From the NCBI GenBank assembly GCA_000824825.2, contig LM655205.1, positions 1-64,000 on the forward strand: DNA of 64,000 bases. The letters run 5' to 3'. Shown piece after piece: positions 1 to 8,653 of this stretch; position 1 is the stretch's first letter, and each line of letters starts with the position of its first letter. The notes under the pieces were generated by a model, which worked only from the letters and a program-made list of their open reading frames with translations, made no database searches and had not been told where the DNA came from. This DNA is from Mesorhizobium sp. ORS 3324 (lineage in GTDB: Bacteria; Pseudomonadota; Alphaproteobacteria; Rhizobiales; Rhizobiaceae). The translations under genes and the position numbers were made by a program.

Positions 1-24
1 GGCCAGATCGAAGGCCTGTTCTAA
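1..24 (+). CDS. possible 3' end of an upstream gene (partial)
   Basis: The first 24 bases read in frame as GQIEGLF followed by TAA, with GC-rich third positions like the genuine genes here. It could be the last codons of a gene lying outside the window. Seven codons are too few to identify a family, so this is only a flag for whoever joins the neighbouring sequence. Confidence 0.2.
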   Translation, partial: GQIEGLF

Positions 25-45
25 GCGTAGTTCGAGCTGAAATGA

Positions 46-80
46 CCAAGGGGCGCCGCGCTGCCACTGCGCCCTTTTCC
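46..80. terminator. weak hairpin with T tract between convergent ends
   Basis: GGGCG at 51-55 can pair with CGCCC at 70-74, extended by A/T and G/T pairs, and TTTT follows at 75-78. It sits between the presumed upstream gene end and the 3' end of the hydrolase gene, so it may stop transcription. The stem is short, so the call is tentative. Confidence 0.3.
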
Positions 81-99
81 ATTCCTGAGTTCAGCGCCG

Positions 100-741
100 C
101 TAAGCAGCGTTGCGCTTCAGCGCCCGCTGGTTCGATGCATAGATCGTGTCGCGTTCCGGCAGGGCGCCGGTCTTCAGGCAGTCGATCCATTCCGCGGTCT
201 TCAGCACCGCTGCAAAGCGCGACTGCAGCACCACGCTTATCACCCGGTGGATGTCCTCGGCCGATGCATAGCCGGCACTGTTGGCATAAGGCACCGAACC
301 GCTGGCATCCGAGAGGAACTCGACGGCAAAGCCCATATGCACGGCATGGATGATGGTCGACAGGTCGCAATTATGCGTCATGTAGCCGACGACCGCGATC
401 GTATCGATGTGATTGGCGCGCAGCCAGTCCTCAAGGTCCGTGCCTGTGAAGGCTGAGGGCAGCGTCTTCTCGACATAATGGTCGCGGGCGCGCCTGGCGA
501 TCTCGGGATGCAGTTCGCCGCCGTGGCTGCCCTTGGCGAAGATCGGCGAGTTTTCGGGCGCCATCTGCTTGACGACGACGACCTTGACGCCGGCAGCGGC
601 GGCCGCATCCATGGCGCGCGCCACATTGGCGACGCTGCCAGCGAAGGGCGGATGCTGGATGGCGAGGTTGCCGCCGTCATAGTCGTTCTGGACATCGACG
701 ACGACGAGCGCGCGGCGCGGCTGGGTGGCTGATGCTGACAT
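100..741 (-). CDS. isochorismatase-family cysteine hydrolase
   Basis: A 213-residue cytosolic hydrolase of the isochorismatase fold. Family members cleave amides or related bonds (nicotinamidase, ureidoacrylate amidase, N-carbamoylsarcosine amidase) by a Cys nucleophile. The Asp-Lys-Cys triad is visible: D16 in VVVDVQND, K92 in VEKTLPSAF and C125 in YMTHNCDLS; the length is normal. The substrate cannot be read from the sequence. It is divergent from a GlxA/AraC-type regulator at 868, with a perfect inverted repeat between them, so that regulator probably controls it. Streptothricin-hydrolase-like or nicotinamidase-like functions are alternatives. The family is clear; the reaction is not. Confidence 0.85.
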   Translation of the reverse strand: MSASATQPRRALVVVDVQNDYDGGNLAIQHPPFAGSVANVARAMDAAAAAGVKVVVVKQMAPENSPIFAKGSHGGELHPEIARRARDHYVEKTLPSAFTGTDLEDWLRANHIDTIAVVGYMTHNCDLSTIIHAVHMGFAVEFLSDASGSVPYANSAGYASAEDIHRVISVVLQSRFAAVLKTAEWIDCLKTGALPERDTIYASNQRALKRNAA

Positions 742-803
742 GTCTTTTCCTTTCGAACGGGGTTGATGGACGCAAAGCTAGGCCGGGCATCCGTTCGCAG
801 AAA

Positions 804-840
804 GTGTCCCAATTGACATTAATCGAAAGAATTGGGACAC
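804..840. promoter_or_regulatory. perfect 11-bp inverted repeat, candidate operator
   Basis: GTGTCCCAATT at 804-814 is exactly the reverse complement of AATTGGGACAC at 830-840, with a 15-bp spacer. It lies between the hydrolase start (741) and the regulator start (868), which are transcribed away from each other. The position and symmetry fit the binding site of the divergently encoded GlxA-type regulator. Function is inferred from position and symmetry. Confidence 0.6.
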
Positions 841-867
841 TCTTTGCCCGCAAAAAATGGTGTCCGC

Positions 868-1866
868 ATGCGCGATCCGATCATCGCCGCCGTCGCTTTC
901 GACGGCATCAGCCCTTTCCATCTCTCCGTGCCTTGCCTGGTGTTCGGCGCGGATCGCACGAAGCTTGGCTTGCCGCGCTTCGACTTCCGTGTCTGCGCGG
1001 CCGAACAGGGGCCCATTCATACCGATGCCGGTTTGACCATCTCGGTCCCGCACGATCTTTCGGCACTCGACGAAGCCGACATCGTCATCATCCCGAGCTG
1101 GAAGGATCTCGACGCGCCTCTGGACACTTCGCTCAAGGATGCGCTCGAACGCGCGCACGAACGCGGCGCGCTGATTGTGGGCCTGTGCCTCGGCACCTTC
1201 GCCATTGCCGCCGCCGGACTGCTCGCCGGGCGAAAGGCGACCACGCATTGGGCCTATACCGATCAGTTGCAGGCGCTTCACCCCGACATCGCCGTCGATG
1301 CCGACGTGCTCTATGTCGATGACGGCGACATCGTCACCTCCGCCGGGGTCGCAGCCGGGCTGGATTGCTGCCTGCATATCGTGCGCGCCCGCTACGGCGC
1401 CGAGGCAGCCCTGCGGCTCGCCCGCCACGTCGTGCTCTCGCCGCACCGGCAAGGCGGGCAGGCCCAGTTCATCGAACGCCCGCTCGCGCCGACGCCGACC
1501 GCCGATCGGTTCGCGAAGGCGCTCGACGAGGTGCGGGCGACGCTCGGCGAGGCGCACAGTCTGGATAGCGTCGCCGATTTGGCAGGCCTCACACGCCGCA
1601 CCTTCACGCGCCGCTTCCAGAAGACGACCGGCACCAGCTTCGGCGACTGGCTGGCCGATCAGCGCGTCGCGTTGGCGCAGCGGCTGCTGGAACAGACCGA
1701 CAAATCGATGGATGTCGTGGCCTTCGAGGCCGGCTTCGGCAGCGCCACCTCGCTGCGCCAGCATTTCGCGGTTCGGCTCAGGACTTCGCCGATGCAGTAC
1801 CGGCGCGAGTTCTCCAGAGCAATTCCAGGAAAAGTGTTGAGTGGTTCTCCGTCCGAAATTGCGTAA
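868..1866 (+). CDS. GlxA-family transcriptional regulator (DJ-1/PfpI + AraC HTH)
   Basis: A two-domain regulator of about 332 residues. The N-terminal half is a DJ-1/PfpI-like domain with the nucleophile-elbow region GLCLGTFAI; the C-terminal half is an AraC double helix-turn-helix (SVADLAGLTRRTFTRRFQ and DVVAFEAGFGSATSLRQHF). GlxA proteins usually sense small nitrogenous ligands and activate adjacent catabolic genes. The ATG at 868 is preferred because it starts at the domain (MRDPIIAAVAF); an in-frame upstream start at 832 would lie inside the inverted repeat. The last residues, RAIPGKVLSGSPSEIA and the stop codon, are encoded by a dispersed repeat element, so the native C-terminus was probably replaced. 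It likely regulates the divergent hydrolase gene. Confidence 0.85.
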   Translation: MRDPIIAAVAFDGISPFHLSVPCLVFGADRTKLGLPRFDFRVCAAEQGPIHTDAGLTISVPHDLSALDEADIVIIPSWKDLDAPLDTSLKDALERAHERGALIVGLCLGTFAIAAAGLLAGRKATTHWAYTDQLQALHPDIAVDADVLYVDDGDIVTSAGVAAGLDCCLHIVRARYGAEAALRLARHVVLSPHRQGGQAQFIERPLAPTPTADRFAKALDEVRATLGEAHSLDSVADLAGLTRRTFTRRFQKTTGTSFGDWLADQRVALAQRLLEQTDKSMDVVAFEAGFGSATSLRQHFAVRLRTSPMQYRREFSRAIPGKVLSGSPSEIA

Positions 1867-1868
1867 GG
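1817..1868. repeat. dispersed palindromic repeat, family A copy 1
   Basis: A roughly 50-bp element beginning GCAATTCCAGGAAAAGTGT and ending AATTGCGTAA, with complementary ends (GCAATTCC against GGAATTGC in the other copies). Two further copies lie at 9784-9838 and 59815-59872. This copy supplies the final codons and stop of the preceding regulator gene. Confidence 0.8.
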
Positions 1869-2054
1869 ACTAGTCCTGGAGCGCTCCAATGCGCTCGCTT
1901 GTCGTGATTGCCGCTCCTCCGACGCCGCCAGCAGTCAAAGCACAATTCACTCCAAGTACAATCCATCCTGAGGGAAAAGCCGTGGCCAAAAACCCGGCCT
2001 ATGCTAGCCTGCCGTCCCGGGATCGTGCGAGCGCTCCTTAACCGAGGGTCGAGC

Positions 2055-2516
2055 ATGCTTTACATACTTGCATTGCTGATTGGTATCGTCACCGGCCTGC
2101 GTGTCGGAACGGCGCTTGCCGTCACCGCCTGGGGCGCATGGCTCGGCTGGCTGCCTGTCGGCGGCACCTGGGCGAGCTTCATGGGCCACTGGATCGCGGT
2201 CGGCATCTTCACCATCCTGGCGATTGTCGAGCTCATCGCCGATCAGCTGCCGTCGACGCCGAGCCGCAAGGTGCCGCAGCAATTCGGCACGCGCATCGTC
2301 GTCGGCGCCTTCTGCGGCGCAGTGATCGGCGCCACGGCCGGCGCCACCATCGGTGGCCTGATCGCCGGCGCGATCGGCGCGGTGATCGGCACGCTGGGCG
2401 GCGCGGAAGCACGTGCCAGGTTGGCTGCCGCCTTGGGTAAGGATCCGCCGGCGGCCTTCATCGAGGATGCCGTGGCGATCATCGGCGGCCTGCTGATCGT
2501 GGCGGCGGTCGCATGA
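2055..2516 (+). CDS. DUF4126-type integral membrane protein
   Basis: A 153-residue very hydrophobic protein with four or more predicted membrane segments and a glycine/alanine-rich C-terminal half. The pattern GLRVGTALAVTAWGAWLGWL followed by an LPSTPSR loop matches the DUF4126 family, whose function is unknown. The ATG at 2055 is chosen because the hydrophobic N-terminus starts there; the codons upstream do not look like this protein. Its TGA overlaps the ATG of the next gene in an ATGA arrangement at 2513-2516, so the two are almost certainly co-translated. This suggests a link between the membrane protein and the flavoprotein. Confidence 0.7.
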   Translation: MLYILALLIGIVTGLRVGTALAVTAWGAWLGWLPVGGTWASFMGHWIAVGIFTILAIVELIADQLPSTPSRKVPQQFGTRIVVGAFCGAVIGATAGATIGGLIAGAIGAVIGTLGGAEARARLAAALGKDPPAAFIEDAVAIIGGLLIVAAVA

Positions 2517-3889
2517 GCGCGAAGCGCTTCGACGCCATCGTCATCGGCGCCGGGCAGGCCGGCCCGCCGCTCGCCAGCCGACTCGATGCCGCCGGCATGA
2601 GCGTCGCGCTGATCGAGCGCAAGTTCGTCGGCGGCACCTGCGTCAACACCGGCTGCATGCCGACCAAGACGATGGTGGCGAGCGCCTATGCCGCGCATCT
2701 TGCCCGCCGCGCCGCCGACTATGGCGTCGCGCTTTCCGGCCCCGTCGGGGTCGATTACAAGCGGATCAAGGCGCGCAAGGACAAGGTGACGAACGACGCC
2801 CGCGGCAATCTCGAAAGCTGGATCGCCGGTATGAAGGGCTGCACGCTTTATCGCGGCCATGCCCGCTTCGAATCCGCCGACACCGTGCGCGTCGGCGACG
2901 ATCTGCTGACCGCGCCAAAAATCTTTCTCAACACCGGCGGACGTGCCGCCGTGCCCGACCTGCCGGGCGTCGACGGCATCCCTTATCTCACCAATTCTTC
3001 GATGATGGATCTCGATGTGCTGCCCGGCCATCTCGTCGTGGTCGGCGGCAGCTACATCTCGCTCGAGTTCGCGCAGATGTTCCGCCGCTTCGGCTCCGAG
3101 GTCACGGTGATCGAGAAGGCGCCCCGACTGGCCGGCCGCGAGGACGAGGATGTCTCGGCCGCGATCCAGTCGATTCTCGAGAACGAGGGCATCGCCGTCC
3201 ATGTCGACGCCGGCGACATCGGCTTCGCCCGGCAGGGCAACGGCGTCGCCGTCACCTTCTCGGCCGGCAAACCGCCGGTAGTCGGCTCGCATGTGCTGCT
3301 CGCGCTCGGACGCGTCCCCAACACCGACGACCTCGGCCTCGACAAGGCCGGCGTCGCGGTCGACAAGCGCGGCTACATCGTCGTCGACGACCAGCTTCGC
3401 ACCAGCGTGCCCGGCATCTGGGCGATGGGCGACTGCAACGGCAAGGGCGCGTTCACCCACACTTCCTACAACGATTACGAGATCGTCGCCGCCAATCTGC
3501 TCGACAACGATCCGCGCAAGGTGAGCGACCGTATCGAGGCCTATGCGCTCTATATCGATCCGCCGCTCGGCCGCTGCGGCATGACCGAAACGGCGGTGAA
3601 GAAATCCGGCCGCCGCGCGCTGGTCGGTGAGCGCCCGATGACCCGCGTCGGCCGTGCGGTCGAGAAGGGCGAGACCCAGGGCTTCATGAGAATATTGGCC
3701 GATGCCGACACCGGCGAGATCCTCGGCTGCTCGGTGCTCGGGCCGGGCGGCGACGAGGCGATCCACTCGGTGCTCGACCTCATGTACGCCAAGGCGCCGA
3801 TCTCGACGCTTGCGCGCGCCATGCACATCCACCCCAATGTCTCGGAGCTGCTGCCGACCATCGCCCAGGATCTGAAACCGCTGGCCTGA
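2513..3889 (+). CDS. FAD-dependent pyridine nucleotide-disulfide oxidoreductase (mercuric reductase-like)
   Basis: A 458-residue flavoprotein with the class I disulfide reductase layout: FAD-binding GAGQAG at residues 12-17, redox-active pair C43 and C48 in GGTCVNTGC, a central NAD(P) domain beginning VVVGGSYISLEFAQ, the second FAD motif GIWAMGDCN, and a C-terminal dimerisation domain with a HIHPNVSE motif in place of the usual HPT-SE. Such enzymes pass electrons from NAD(P)H through FAD to the disulfide. The substrate here is unknown; it lacks the N-terminal metal-binding domain and the C-terminal Cys pair of true mercuric reductases. It overlaps the DUF4126 gene by four bases. Confidence 0.85.
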   Translation: MSAKRFDAIVIGAGQAGPPLASRLDAAGMSVALIERKFVGGTCVNTGCMPTKTMVASAYAAHLARRAADYGVALSGPVGVDYKRIKARKDKVTNDARGNLESWIAGMKGCTLYRGHARFESADTVRVGDDLLTAPKIFLNTGGRAAVPDLPGVDGIPYLTNSSMMDLDVLPGHLVVVGGSYISLEFAQMFRRFGSEVTVIEKAPRLAGREDEDVSAAIQSILENEGIAVHVDAGDIGFARQGNGVAVTFSAGKPPVVGSHVLLALGRVPNTDDLGLDKAGVAVDKRGYIVVDDQLRTSVPGIWAMGDCNGKGAFTHTSYNDYEIVAANLLDNDPRKVSDRIEAYALYIDPPLGRCGMTETAVKKSGRRALVGERPMTRVGRAVEKGETQGFMRILADADTGEILGCSVLGPGGDEAIHSVLDLMYAKAPISTLARAMHIHPNVSELLPTIAQDLKPLA

Positions 3890-4025
3890 GGCCGGATAAG
3901 CCGCCCTCAAGCCGCTGGGCTGCGCAGGCGCTTGACCGCCGCTCTGCGCCGACAGCCGGCACGGCTGGACCACTCGACAGCCCGGCCGCAAACATGCATG
4001 GCTGGCCTCTCCATCGGAGGCACGC

Positions 4026-5081
4026 ATGCAAAAGACGATCGAGCGCATCGCCGGCGACAGCGAAGGTACCATTTACGAGTTCCCGGTCTTTCGCTTCGAC
4101 GGCACGGACAAGACGGCTCCGACCGCCTATCTGCAGGCAGCTCTTCACGCCGGCGAACTGCCCGGCGTCGTCGCCATCGACACGCTGATGCCGATGCTTG
4201 CCAAGGCGGAAGCGGACGGCCGCATCAAGGGCGCCATCACCGTCGTGCCCTGGGCCAATCCGATCGGCCGGGCGCAATATCACTTCGGCGAGCATCAGGG
4301 CCGCTTCCATCTCGGCACCCGCACCAATTTCAACCGCGCCTTTCCGCTGCTTGCCGCGCCCGACCTCAAGCTGTTGCCGGACACCAGTCTCGGCGGAGTG
4401 GACCAGCGGCTGAAGAACCGGCTCGTCGAGCTTTCGCTCGGCAACGACATCGTGCTCGACCTCCACTGCGACGACGAAGGACTCGCCTATCTCTACATCC
4501 ATACCAGCCTGTGGCCGGCGATGGCCGACTGCGCGGCGGCGATGGGCGCCGACGCCGTGGTGTTGTGGAGCGAGGACACCGACGGTACCTTCGAGGGCGC
4601 GTCGATCATGCCCTACCAGAACGTGCCGGCGAGCGTCGCGCGCTTCGACCGCCGCGTCGTCACCACGGTCGAATATCGCGGCATGCTCGACGTCGACGGC
4701 GCTTTGGCCGCGTCCGATGCCTCAGGCCTCTACCGCTTGCTGGTGACGCGCGGTGTCGTCCAGGATTCTTCCATTTCGAAAGCGAGCAGCTTCGCCGGCG
4801 CCGTCGTGCCGCTGGAAAACATCGACATGATGCCGTCGCCCAGGGCTGGCGCGATCCTCTACGACGTCACGCCCGGCGACCGCGTCAAGAAGGGCGACAG
4901 ACTTGCGACAATCGTCCATGCGCCCGGCGAGGTCGGCGGCCGCACCGAGGTGTTCGCCCCGCAGTCGGGTTTCATCCTGACCCGCCGCTCGCGCCGCATC
5001 ATCCGCGCCGGCGAGGATCTGCTGAAGCTCGCCGGCGACAAGCGGAGCGGCGACGCGCGCTCGGGCACGCTGGAGGACTGA
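4026..5081 (+). CDS. succinylglutamate desuccinylase/aspartoacylase-family (M14) deacylase
   Basis: A 351-residue protein of the zinc-carboxypeptidase-like AstE/AspA family, which hydrolyses N-acyl amino acids. Zinc ligands are recognisable as H41 and E44 in LHAGELPG and H147 in LDLHCDDEG; a catalytic glutamate is likely the one in TTVEYRG. The C-terminal part (PRAGAILYDVTPGDRVKKGD) resembles a lipoyl-like barrel found in family members. The start at 4026 follows CATCGGAGGCACGC, a good ribosome site. It lies upstream of the trp leader in the same direction but 70 bases before it, so it is probably a separate unit. The exact acyl-amino-acid substrate is unknown. Confidence 0.8.
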   Translation: MQKTIERIAGDSEGTIYEFPVFRFDGTDKTAPTAYLQAALHAGELPGVVAIDTLMPMLAKAEADGRIKGAITVVPWANPIGRAQYHFGEHQGRFHLGTRTNFNRAFPLLAAPDLKLLPDTSLGGVDQRLKNRLVELSLGNDIVLDLHCDDEGLAYLYIHTSLWPAMADCAAAMGADAVVLWSEDTDGTFEGASIMPYQNVPASVARFDRRVVTTVEYRGMLDVDGALAASDASGLYRLLVTRGVVQDSSISKASSFAGAVVPLENIDMMPSPRAGAILYDVTPGDRVKKGDRLATIVHAPGEVGGRTEVFAPQSGFILTRRSRRIIRAGEDLLKLAGDKRSGDARSGTLED

Positions 5082-5152
5082 AGGCCTTTCGGCTTCACCA
5101 TCTCCACGAAATCCAGTTGCGCGGCCGATCATTCGCCGCTATGGGAGTCGCC

Positions 5153-5197
5153 ATGAACATGCGTTCGAACAAGACCGTTTGGTGGTGGGCTCGCTGA
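5153..5197 (+). CDS. trpL: trp operon leader peptide (14 aa, three consecutive Trp codons)
   Basis: ATG at 5153 reads MNMRSNKTVWWWAR then TGA. Three adjacent TGG codons (5180-5188) and the terminal WWWAR are the same as in the known rhizobial trpL leader, where ribosome stalling at Trp codons controls attenuation of trpE(G). A GGGAG site precedes it at 5143-5147. An in-frame ATG at 5141 would give an 18-residue version. It is followed by a terminator-type hairpin and then by trpE(G). Confidence 0.9.
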   Translation: MNMRSNKTVWWWAR

Positions 5198-5234
5198 CAG
5201 CGGCCAGTTCGAACGCGCGTGCGTGAAAGAGAGG

Positions 5235-5274
5235 GTGGCCGCAACGGAATGTCCGGGCGGCCATTTGTTTTTTC
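5235..5274 (+). terminator. trp attenuator terminator hairpin
   Basis: TGGCCGC at 5236-5242 pairs with GCGGCCA at 5257-5263, and a T-rich run occupies 5264-5273. It lies between the trp leader stop and trpE(G), the expected place for the attenuator. The alternative pairing was not fully resolved by eye. Confidence 0.8.
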
Positions 5275-5319
5275 AAGCCATTCCCGGGTCCGTTGCCCAA
5301 AACGCTGATGGAGACGGCA

Positions 5320-7509
5320 ATGACGACTACAGTTCTGGACAACGGCGCGGAGCGCTTCGTCACTGCGGGCGGGGTGACGATAACCCGTGAGCGCCGCGAC
5401 AGGCCCTACGAAGGCGCGATCGACGCCTATGTCGAGGGCCTGAATTCCCGCCGTGGCGCGGTGTTTTCCTCGAACTACGAATATCCGGGCCGCTACACGC
5501 GCTGGGACACAGCCATCATCGATCCGCCGCTGGTGATCTCGGCCCGCGGCCGCGCCGTGCGCATCGAGGCGCTGAATGCCCGTGGCGAGGTGCTTTTGCC
5601 AGTGATCGGCAAGGCGCTTGGCGAGCTGAGCGAAGTGACGGTCGCCGAGATCTCGAAAAAACTCATCCGCCTCGATGTCGCCAAGCCCGGTCGCGTCTTC
5701 ACCGAGGAAGAGCGCAGCCGCGTTCCGTCAGTCTTCACGGTGCTGCGCGCCATCACGGCTTTGTTCAGGACCGCCGAGGACGCCAATCTCGGCCTCTACG
5801 GCGCCTTCGGCTACGACCTAGCCTTCCAGTTCGACCCCGTCGAGTACAAGCTCGAGCGCAAGGAGAGTCAGCGCGACCTCGTGCTGTTCCTCCCCGACGA
5901 GATCCTGGTCGTCGACCATTACTCGACCAAGGCGTGGACCGATCGCTACGACTATTCCGGCGAAGGCTTTTCAACCGAAGGCCTGGCCCGCGACGGCGCC
6001 GCCGAGCCCTTCAGGACCGCCGACCGCATCCCGCCACGCGGCGACCATGAGCCGGGCGAATACGCGAATCTGGTGCGCAAGGCCATGGAGAGCTTCAAGC
6101 GCGGCGATCTGTTCGAGGTCGTGCCCGGCCAGATGTTCTACGAGCGCTGCGAGACCCAGCCTTCCGACATTTCCCGCAAGCTGAAGTCGATCAACCCCTC
6201 TCCCTATTCCTTCTTCATCAATCTCGGCGAAAACGAATATCTGATCGGCGCCTCGCCCGAGATGTTCGTACGCGTCAACGGCCGGCGCGTTGAGACCTGC
6301 CCGATCTCCGGCACCATCAAGCGCGGCGACGATGCCATTTCCGACTCCGAGCAGATCCTGAAGCTGCTCAATTCCAAGAAGGACGAGTCCGAACTCACCA
6401 TGTGCTCGGATGTCGACCGCAACGACAAGTCGCGCGTCTGCGAGCCGGGCTCGGTGCGCGTCATCGGCCGCCGCCAGATCGAGATGTATTCGCGCCTCAT
6501 CCACACCGTCGACCACATCGAGGGGCGGCTGCGCGAAGGCATGGATGCCTTCGACGCCTTCCTGTCGCACGCCTGGGCGGTCACCGTCACCGGCGCGCCG
6601 AAGCTCTGGGCCATGCGCTTCATCGAGCAGAACGAGAAGAGCCCGCGCGCCTGGTATGGCGGGGCGATCGGCATGGTCAACTTCAACGGCGACATGAACA
6701 CCGGGCTCACGCTGCGCACCATCCGCATCAAGGACGGCATCGCCGAAGTGCGCGCCGGCGCCACACTGCTTTTCGACAGCGTTCCTGAGGAAGAAGAAGC
6801 CGAAACCGAACTGAAGGCATCCGCCATGCTCTCCGCCATCCGCGACGCCAGGACCGGCAACGCCGCCGGCGCCGAACGCACCACTGCGCGCGTCGGCGAC
6901 GGCGTCAACATCTTGCTCGTCGACCATGAGGACTCATTCGTCCACACGCTGGCGAACTATTTCCGCCAGACCGGCGCCAACGTCTCCACCGTGCGCACCC
7001 CGGTGCCGGAAGAGGTGTTCGAGCGGCTGAAGCCCGATCTCGTCGTGCTCTCTCCCGGCCCCGGCACGCCGAAGGATTTCGATTGTGCCGCCACCATCAG
7101 GCGAGCACGCGCCCGCGACCTGCCGATCTTCGGCGTCTGTCTCGGCCTGCAGGCGCTGGCCGAAGCCTATGGCGGCGAGCTGAGGCAACTGCACATCCCG
7201 ATGCATGGCAAGCCATCTCGCATCCGCGTCTCGAAGCCTGGCATCATCTTCTCGGGGCTGCCCAAGGAGGTGACGGTCGGCCGCTATCATTCGATCTTCG
7301 CCGATCCCGTGCGCCTGCCCGACGGTTTCGTGGTCACGGCCGAGACCGAGGACGGCATCATCATGGCCTTCGAGCACCGTAAGGAGCCGATCGCCGCCGT
7401 GCAGTTCCACCCGGAATCGATCATGACGCTCGGCCACAATGCCGGCATGCGCATCATCGAGAACATCGTCGCGCATCTGCCGCGCAAGGCCAAGGAAAAG
7501 GCCGCGTAG
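5320..7509 (+). CDS. trpE(G): fused anthranilate synthase TrpE(G)
   Basis: A 729-residue bifunctional enzyme for the first committed step of tryptophan synthesis: chorismate plus glutamine to anthranilate, glutamate and pyruvate. The N-terminal two thirds is the chorismate-binding TrpE part (for example PISGTIKRG and [18 protein letters not shown]). The C-terminal third is the TrpG glutamine amidotransferase with catalytic C607 in FGVCLGLQ, H697 and E699 in FHPES. Single-chain fusions are usual in Rhizobiales. ATG 5320 has GGAGACGG upstream; ATG 5308 is an alternative. Regulation is by attenuation through the leader just upstream. The next gene starts five bases after its stop. Confidence 0.95.
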   Translation: MTTTVLDNGAERFVTAGGVTITRERRDRPYEGAIDAYVEGLNSRRGAVFSSNYEYPGRYTRWDTAIIDPPLVISARGRAVRIEALNARGEVLLPVIGKALGELSEVTVAEISKKLIRLDVAKPGRVFTEEERSRVPSVFTVLRAITALFRTAEDANLGLYGAFGYDLAFQFDPVEYKLERKESQRDLVLFLPDEILVVDHYSTKAWTDRYDYSGEGFSTEGLARDGAAEPFRTADRIPPRGDHEPGEYANLVRKAMESFKRGDLFEVVPGQMFYERCETQPSDISRKLKSINPSPYSFFINLGENEYLIGASPEMFVRVNGRRVETCPISGTIKRGDDAISDSEQILKLLNSKKDESELTMCSDVDRNDKSRVCEPGSVRVIGRRQIEMYSRLIHTVDHIEGRLREGMDAFDAFLSHAWAVTVTGAPKLWAMRFIEQNEKSPRAWYGGAIGMVNFNGDMNTGLTLRTIRIKDGIAEVRAGATLLFDSVPEEEEAETELKASAMLSAIRDARTGNAAGAERTTARVGDGVNILLVDHEDSFVHTLANYFRQTGANVSTVRTPVPEEVFERLKPDLVVLSPGPGTPKDFDCAATIRRARARDLPIFGVCLGLQALAEAYGGELRQLHIPMHGKPSRIRVSKPGIIFSGLPKEVTVGRYHSIFADPVRLPDGFVVTAETEDGIIMAFEHRKEPIAAVQFHPESIMTLGHNAGMRIIENIVAHLPRKAKEKAA

Positions 7510-7514
7510 GGACG

Positions 7515-8462
7515 ATGGCGCAAGCGCAGGAGACGACGACGGTCGCGGCGAAAGCCGCGATCAGGCAGAAGGTCGCAAGGCTCGCCTTCTGGTCGATCGT
7601 CGTCGCCGGCGTCGTGCTCGCCCTCAAGGTCGTCGCCTGGTACATCACCGGCTCCGTCGCGCTTTATTCAGACGCGGCGGAATCGATCGTCAACGTCATC
7701 GCGTCGGCCGCCGCCTTGTGGGCGATCCAGGTCAGCTACAAGCCTGCTGACCAGGACCATCCCTTCGGCCACCACAAGGCCGAGTATTTCTCGGCCGTTC
7801 TCGAAGGCGTGCTGATCGTCGTCGCAGCCCTCCTGATCCTCAACGAGGTCTGGCGATCCTGGCAGCATCCGGCGCCGCTCGAGCAGCCCTGGGAGGGCCT
7901 TGCCGTCAACGGCGTGGCGACCGTGGTCAATGCGATCTGGGCCTGGACGCTGATCCGTACCGGACGGAACGCGAAGTCGCCGGCGCTCGTTGCCGACGGC
8001 CAGCACATAATGACCGACGTGGTGACGTCCGTCGGCGTGTTCGGCGGCCTTGTCGGCGCCGTGCTCACCGGCTGGCAGATCCTCGACCCGGCGCTGGCCG
8101 TCATCGTCGCGCTCAACATCCTGTGGCAGGGCTGGCATGTCATCGGCTCGTCGATGAGCGGGCTGATGGACCGCGCCGTCGACACGCAAGAGCATATGCA
8201 GATCCGCGACATCATCTCGGCCAATTCGAAGGGCGCGCTGGAGGTCCATGACCTGAAGACGCGCATCGCCGGGCGCGCCACATTCATCGAATTCCACCTC
8301 GTCGTCGATGCCGACATGACGGTCGGCGCCAGCCATGTCATCTGCGACCGCATCGAGGACGCGCTGAAGGCAGAGATCCCTTCGGTCCGCGTCACCATCC
8401 ATGTCGAGCCGGACGACGAGGCGAAGCTGCCGAAAGGCACGGCGGCGGTGCCGTTCGCGTGA
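7515..8462 (+). CDS. cation diffusion facilitator (CDF) family metal exporter
   Basis: A 315-residue inner-membrane antiporter exporting divalent metal ions in exchange for protons. Family hallmarks are the metal-binding SDAAES in an early transmembrane helix, a DHPFGHHKAEY loop, the second acidic/His site ALVADGQHIMTDVVTS, and a cytoplasmic C-terminal domain after about residue 210. The metal (Zn, Fe, Mn or Co) cannot be told. It starts five bases after trpE(G), so it is likely cotranscribed with it, an odd pairing with no obvious metabolic logic. The downstream gene is convergent. Confidence 0.85.
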   Translation: MAQAQETTTVAAKAAIRQKVARLAFWSIVVAGVVLALKVVAWYITGSVALYSDAAESIVNVIASAAALWAIQVSYKPADQDHPFGHHKAEYFSAVLEGVLIVVAALLILNEVWRSWQHPAPLEQPWEGLAVNGVATVVNAIWAWTLIRTGRNAKSPALVADGQHIMTDVVTSVGVFGGLVGAVLTGWQILDPALAVIVALNILWQGWHVIGSSMSGLMDRAVDTQEHMQIRDIISANSKGALEVHDLKTRIAGRATFIEFHLVVDADMTVGASHVICDRIEDALKAEIPSVRVTIHVEPDDEAKLPKGTAAVPFA

Positions 8463-8508
8463 CTGTGCTAGCATGCAGATGTGTTGGCCGGAGCCTCCCA
8501 ACTTCGTC

Positions 8509-8606
8509 ATTCTAGGGCGGAGCAGGAGCGAAGCTCCGTCGCGAAGACCCTAGAATCCATGCCGTTCCCTGCGCCAAGGAGTGCAACGGAGCAGAATTCT
8601 GCTCCG
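8509..8606. repeat. dispersed intergenic palindromes (family C)
   Basis: Between two convergent genes lies ATTCTAGGG at 8509-8517 with its exact complement CCCTAGAAT at 8548-8556, then a perfect 20-bp palindrome CGGAGCAGAATTCTGCTCCG at 8587-8606. Elements of this look are common between genes in Mesorhizobium. They could form RNA hairpins that end transcription from both sides, but there is no T run. Confidence 0.6.
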
Positions 8607-8653
8607 CCGCGTCGCTTCGCTCTTTGCACCGCCATAGAACGACGAAGCGCTGG

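Noticed and set aside
2243-4072. A 609-codon open frame on the minus strand
   Set aside because: It lies antisense across the DUF4126 and flavin oxidoreductase genes, shows no domain pattern and is explained by the GC-rich codon bias of the real genes.
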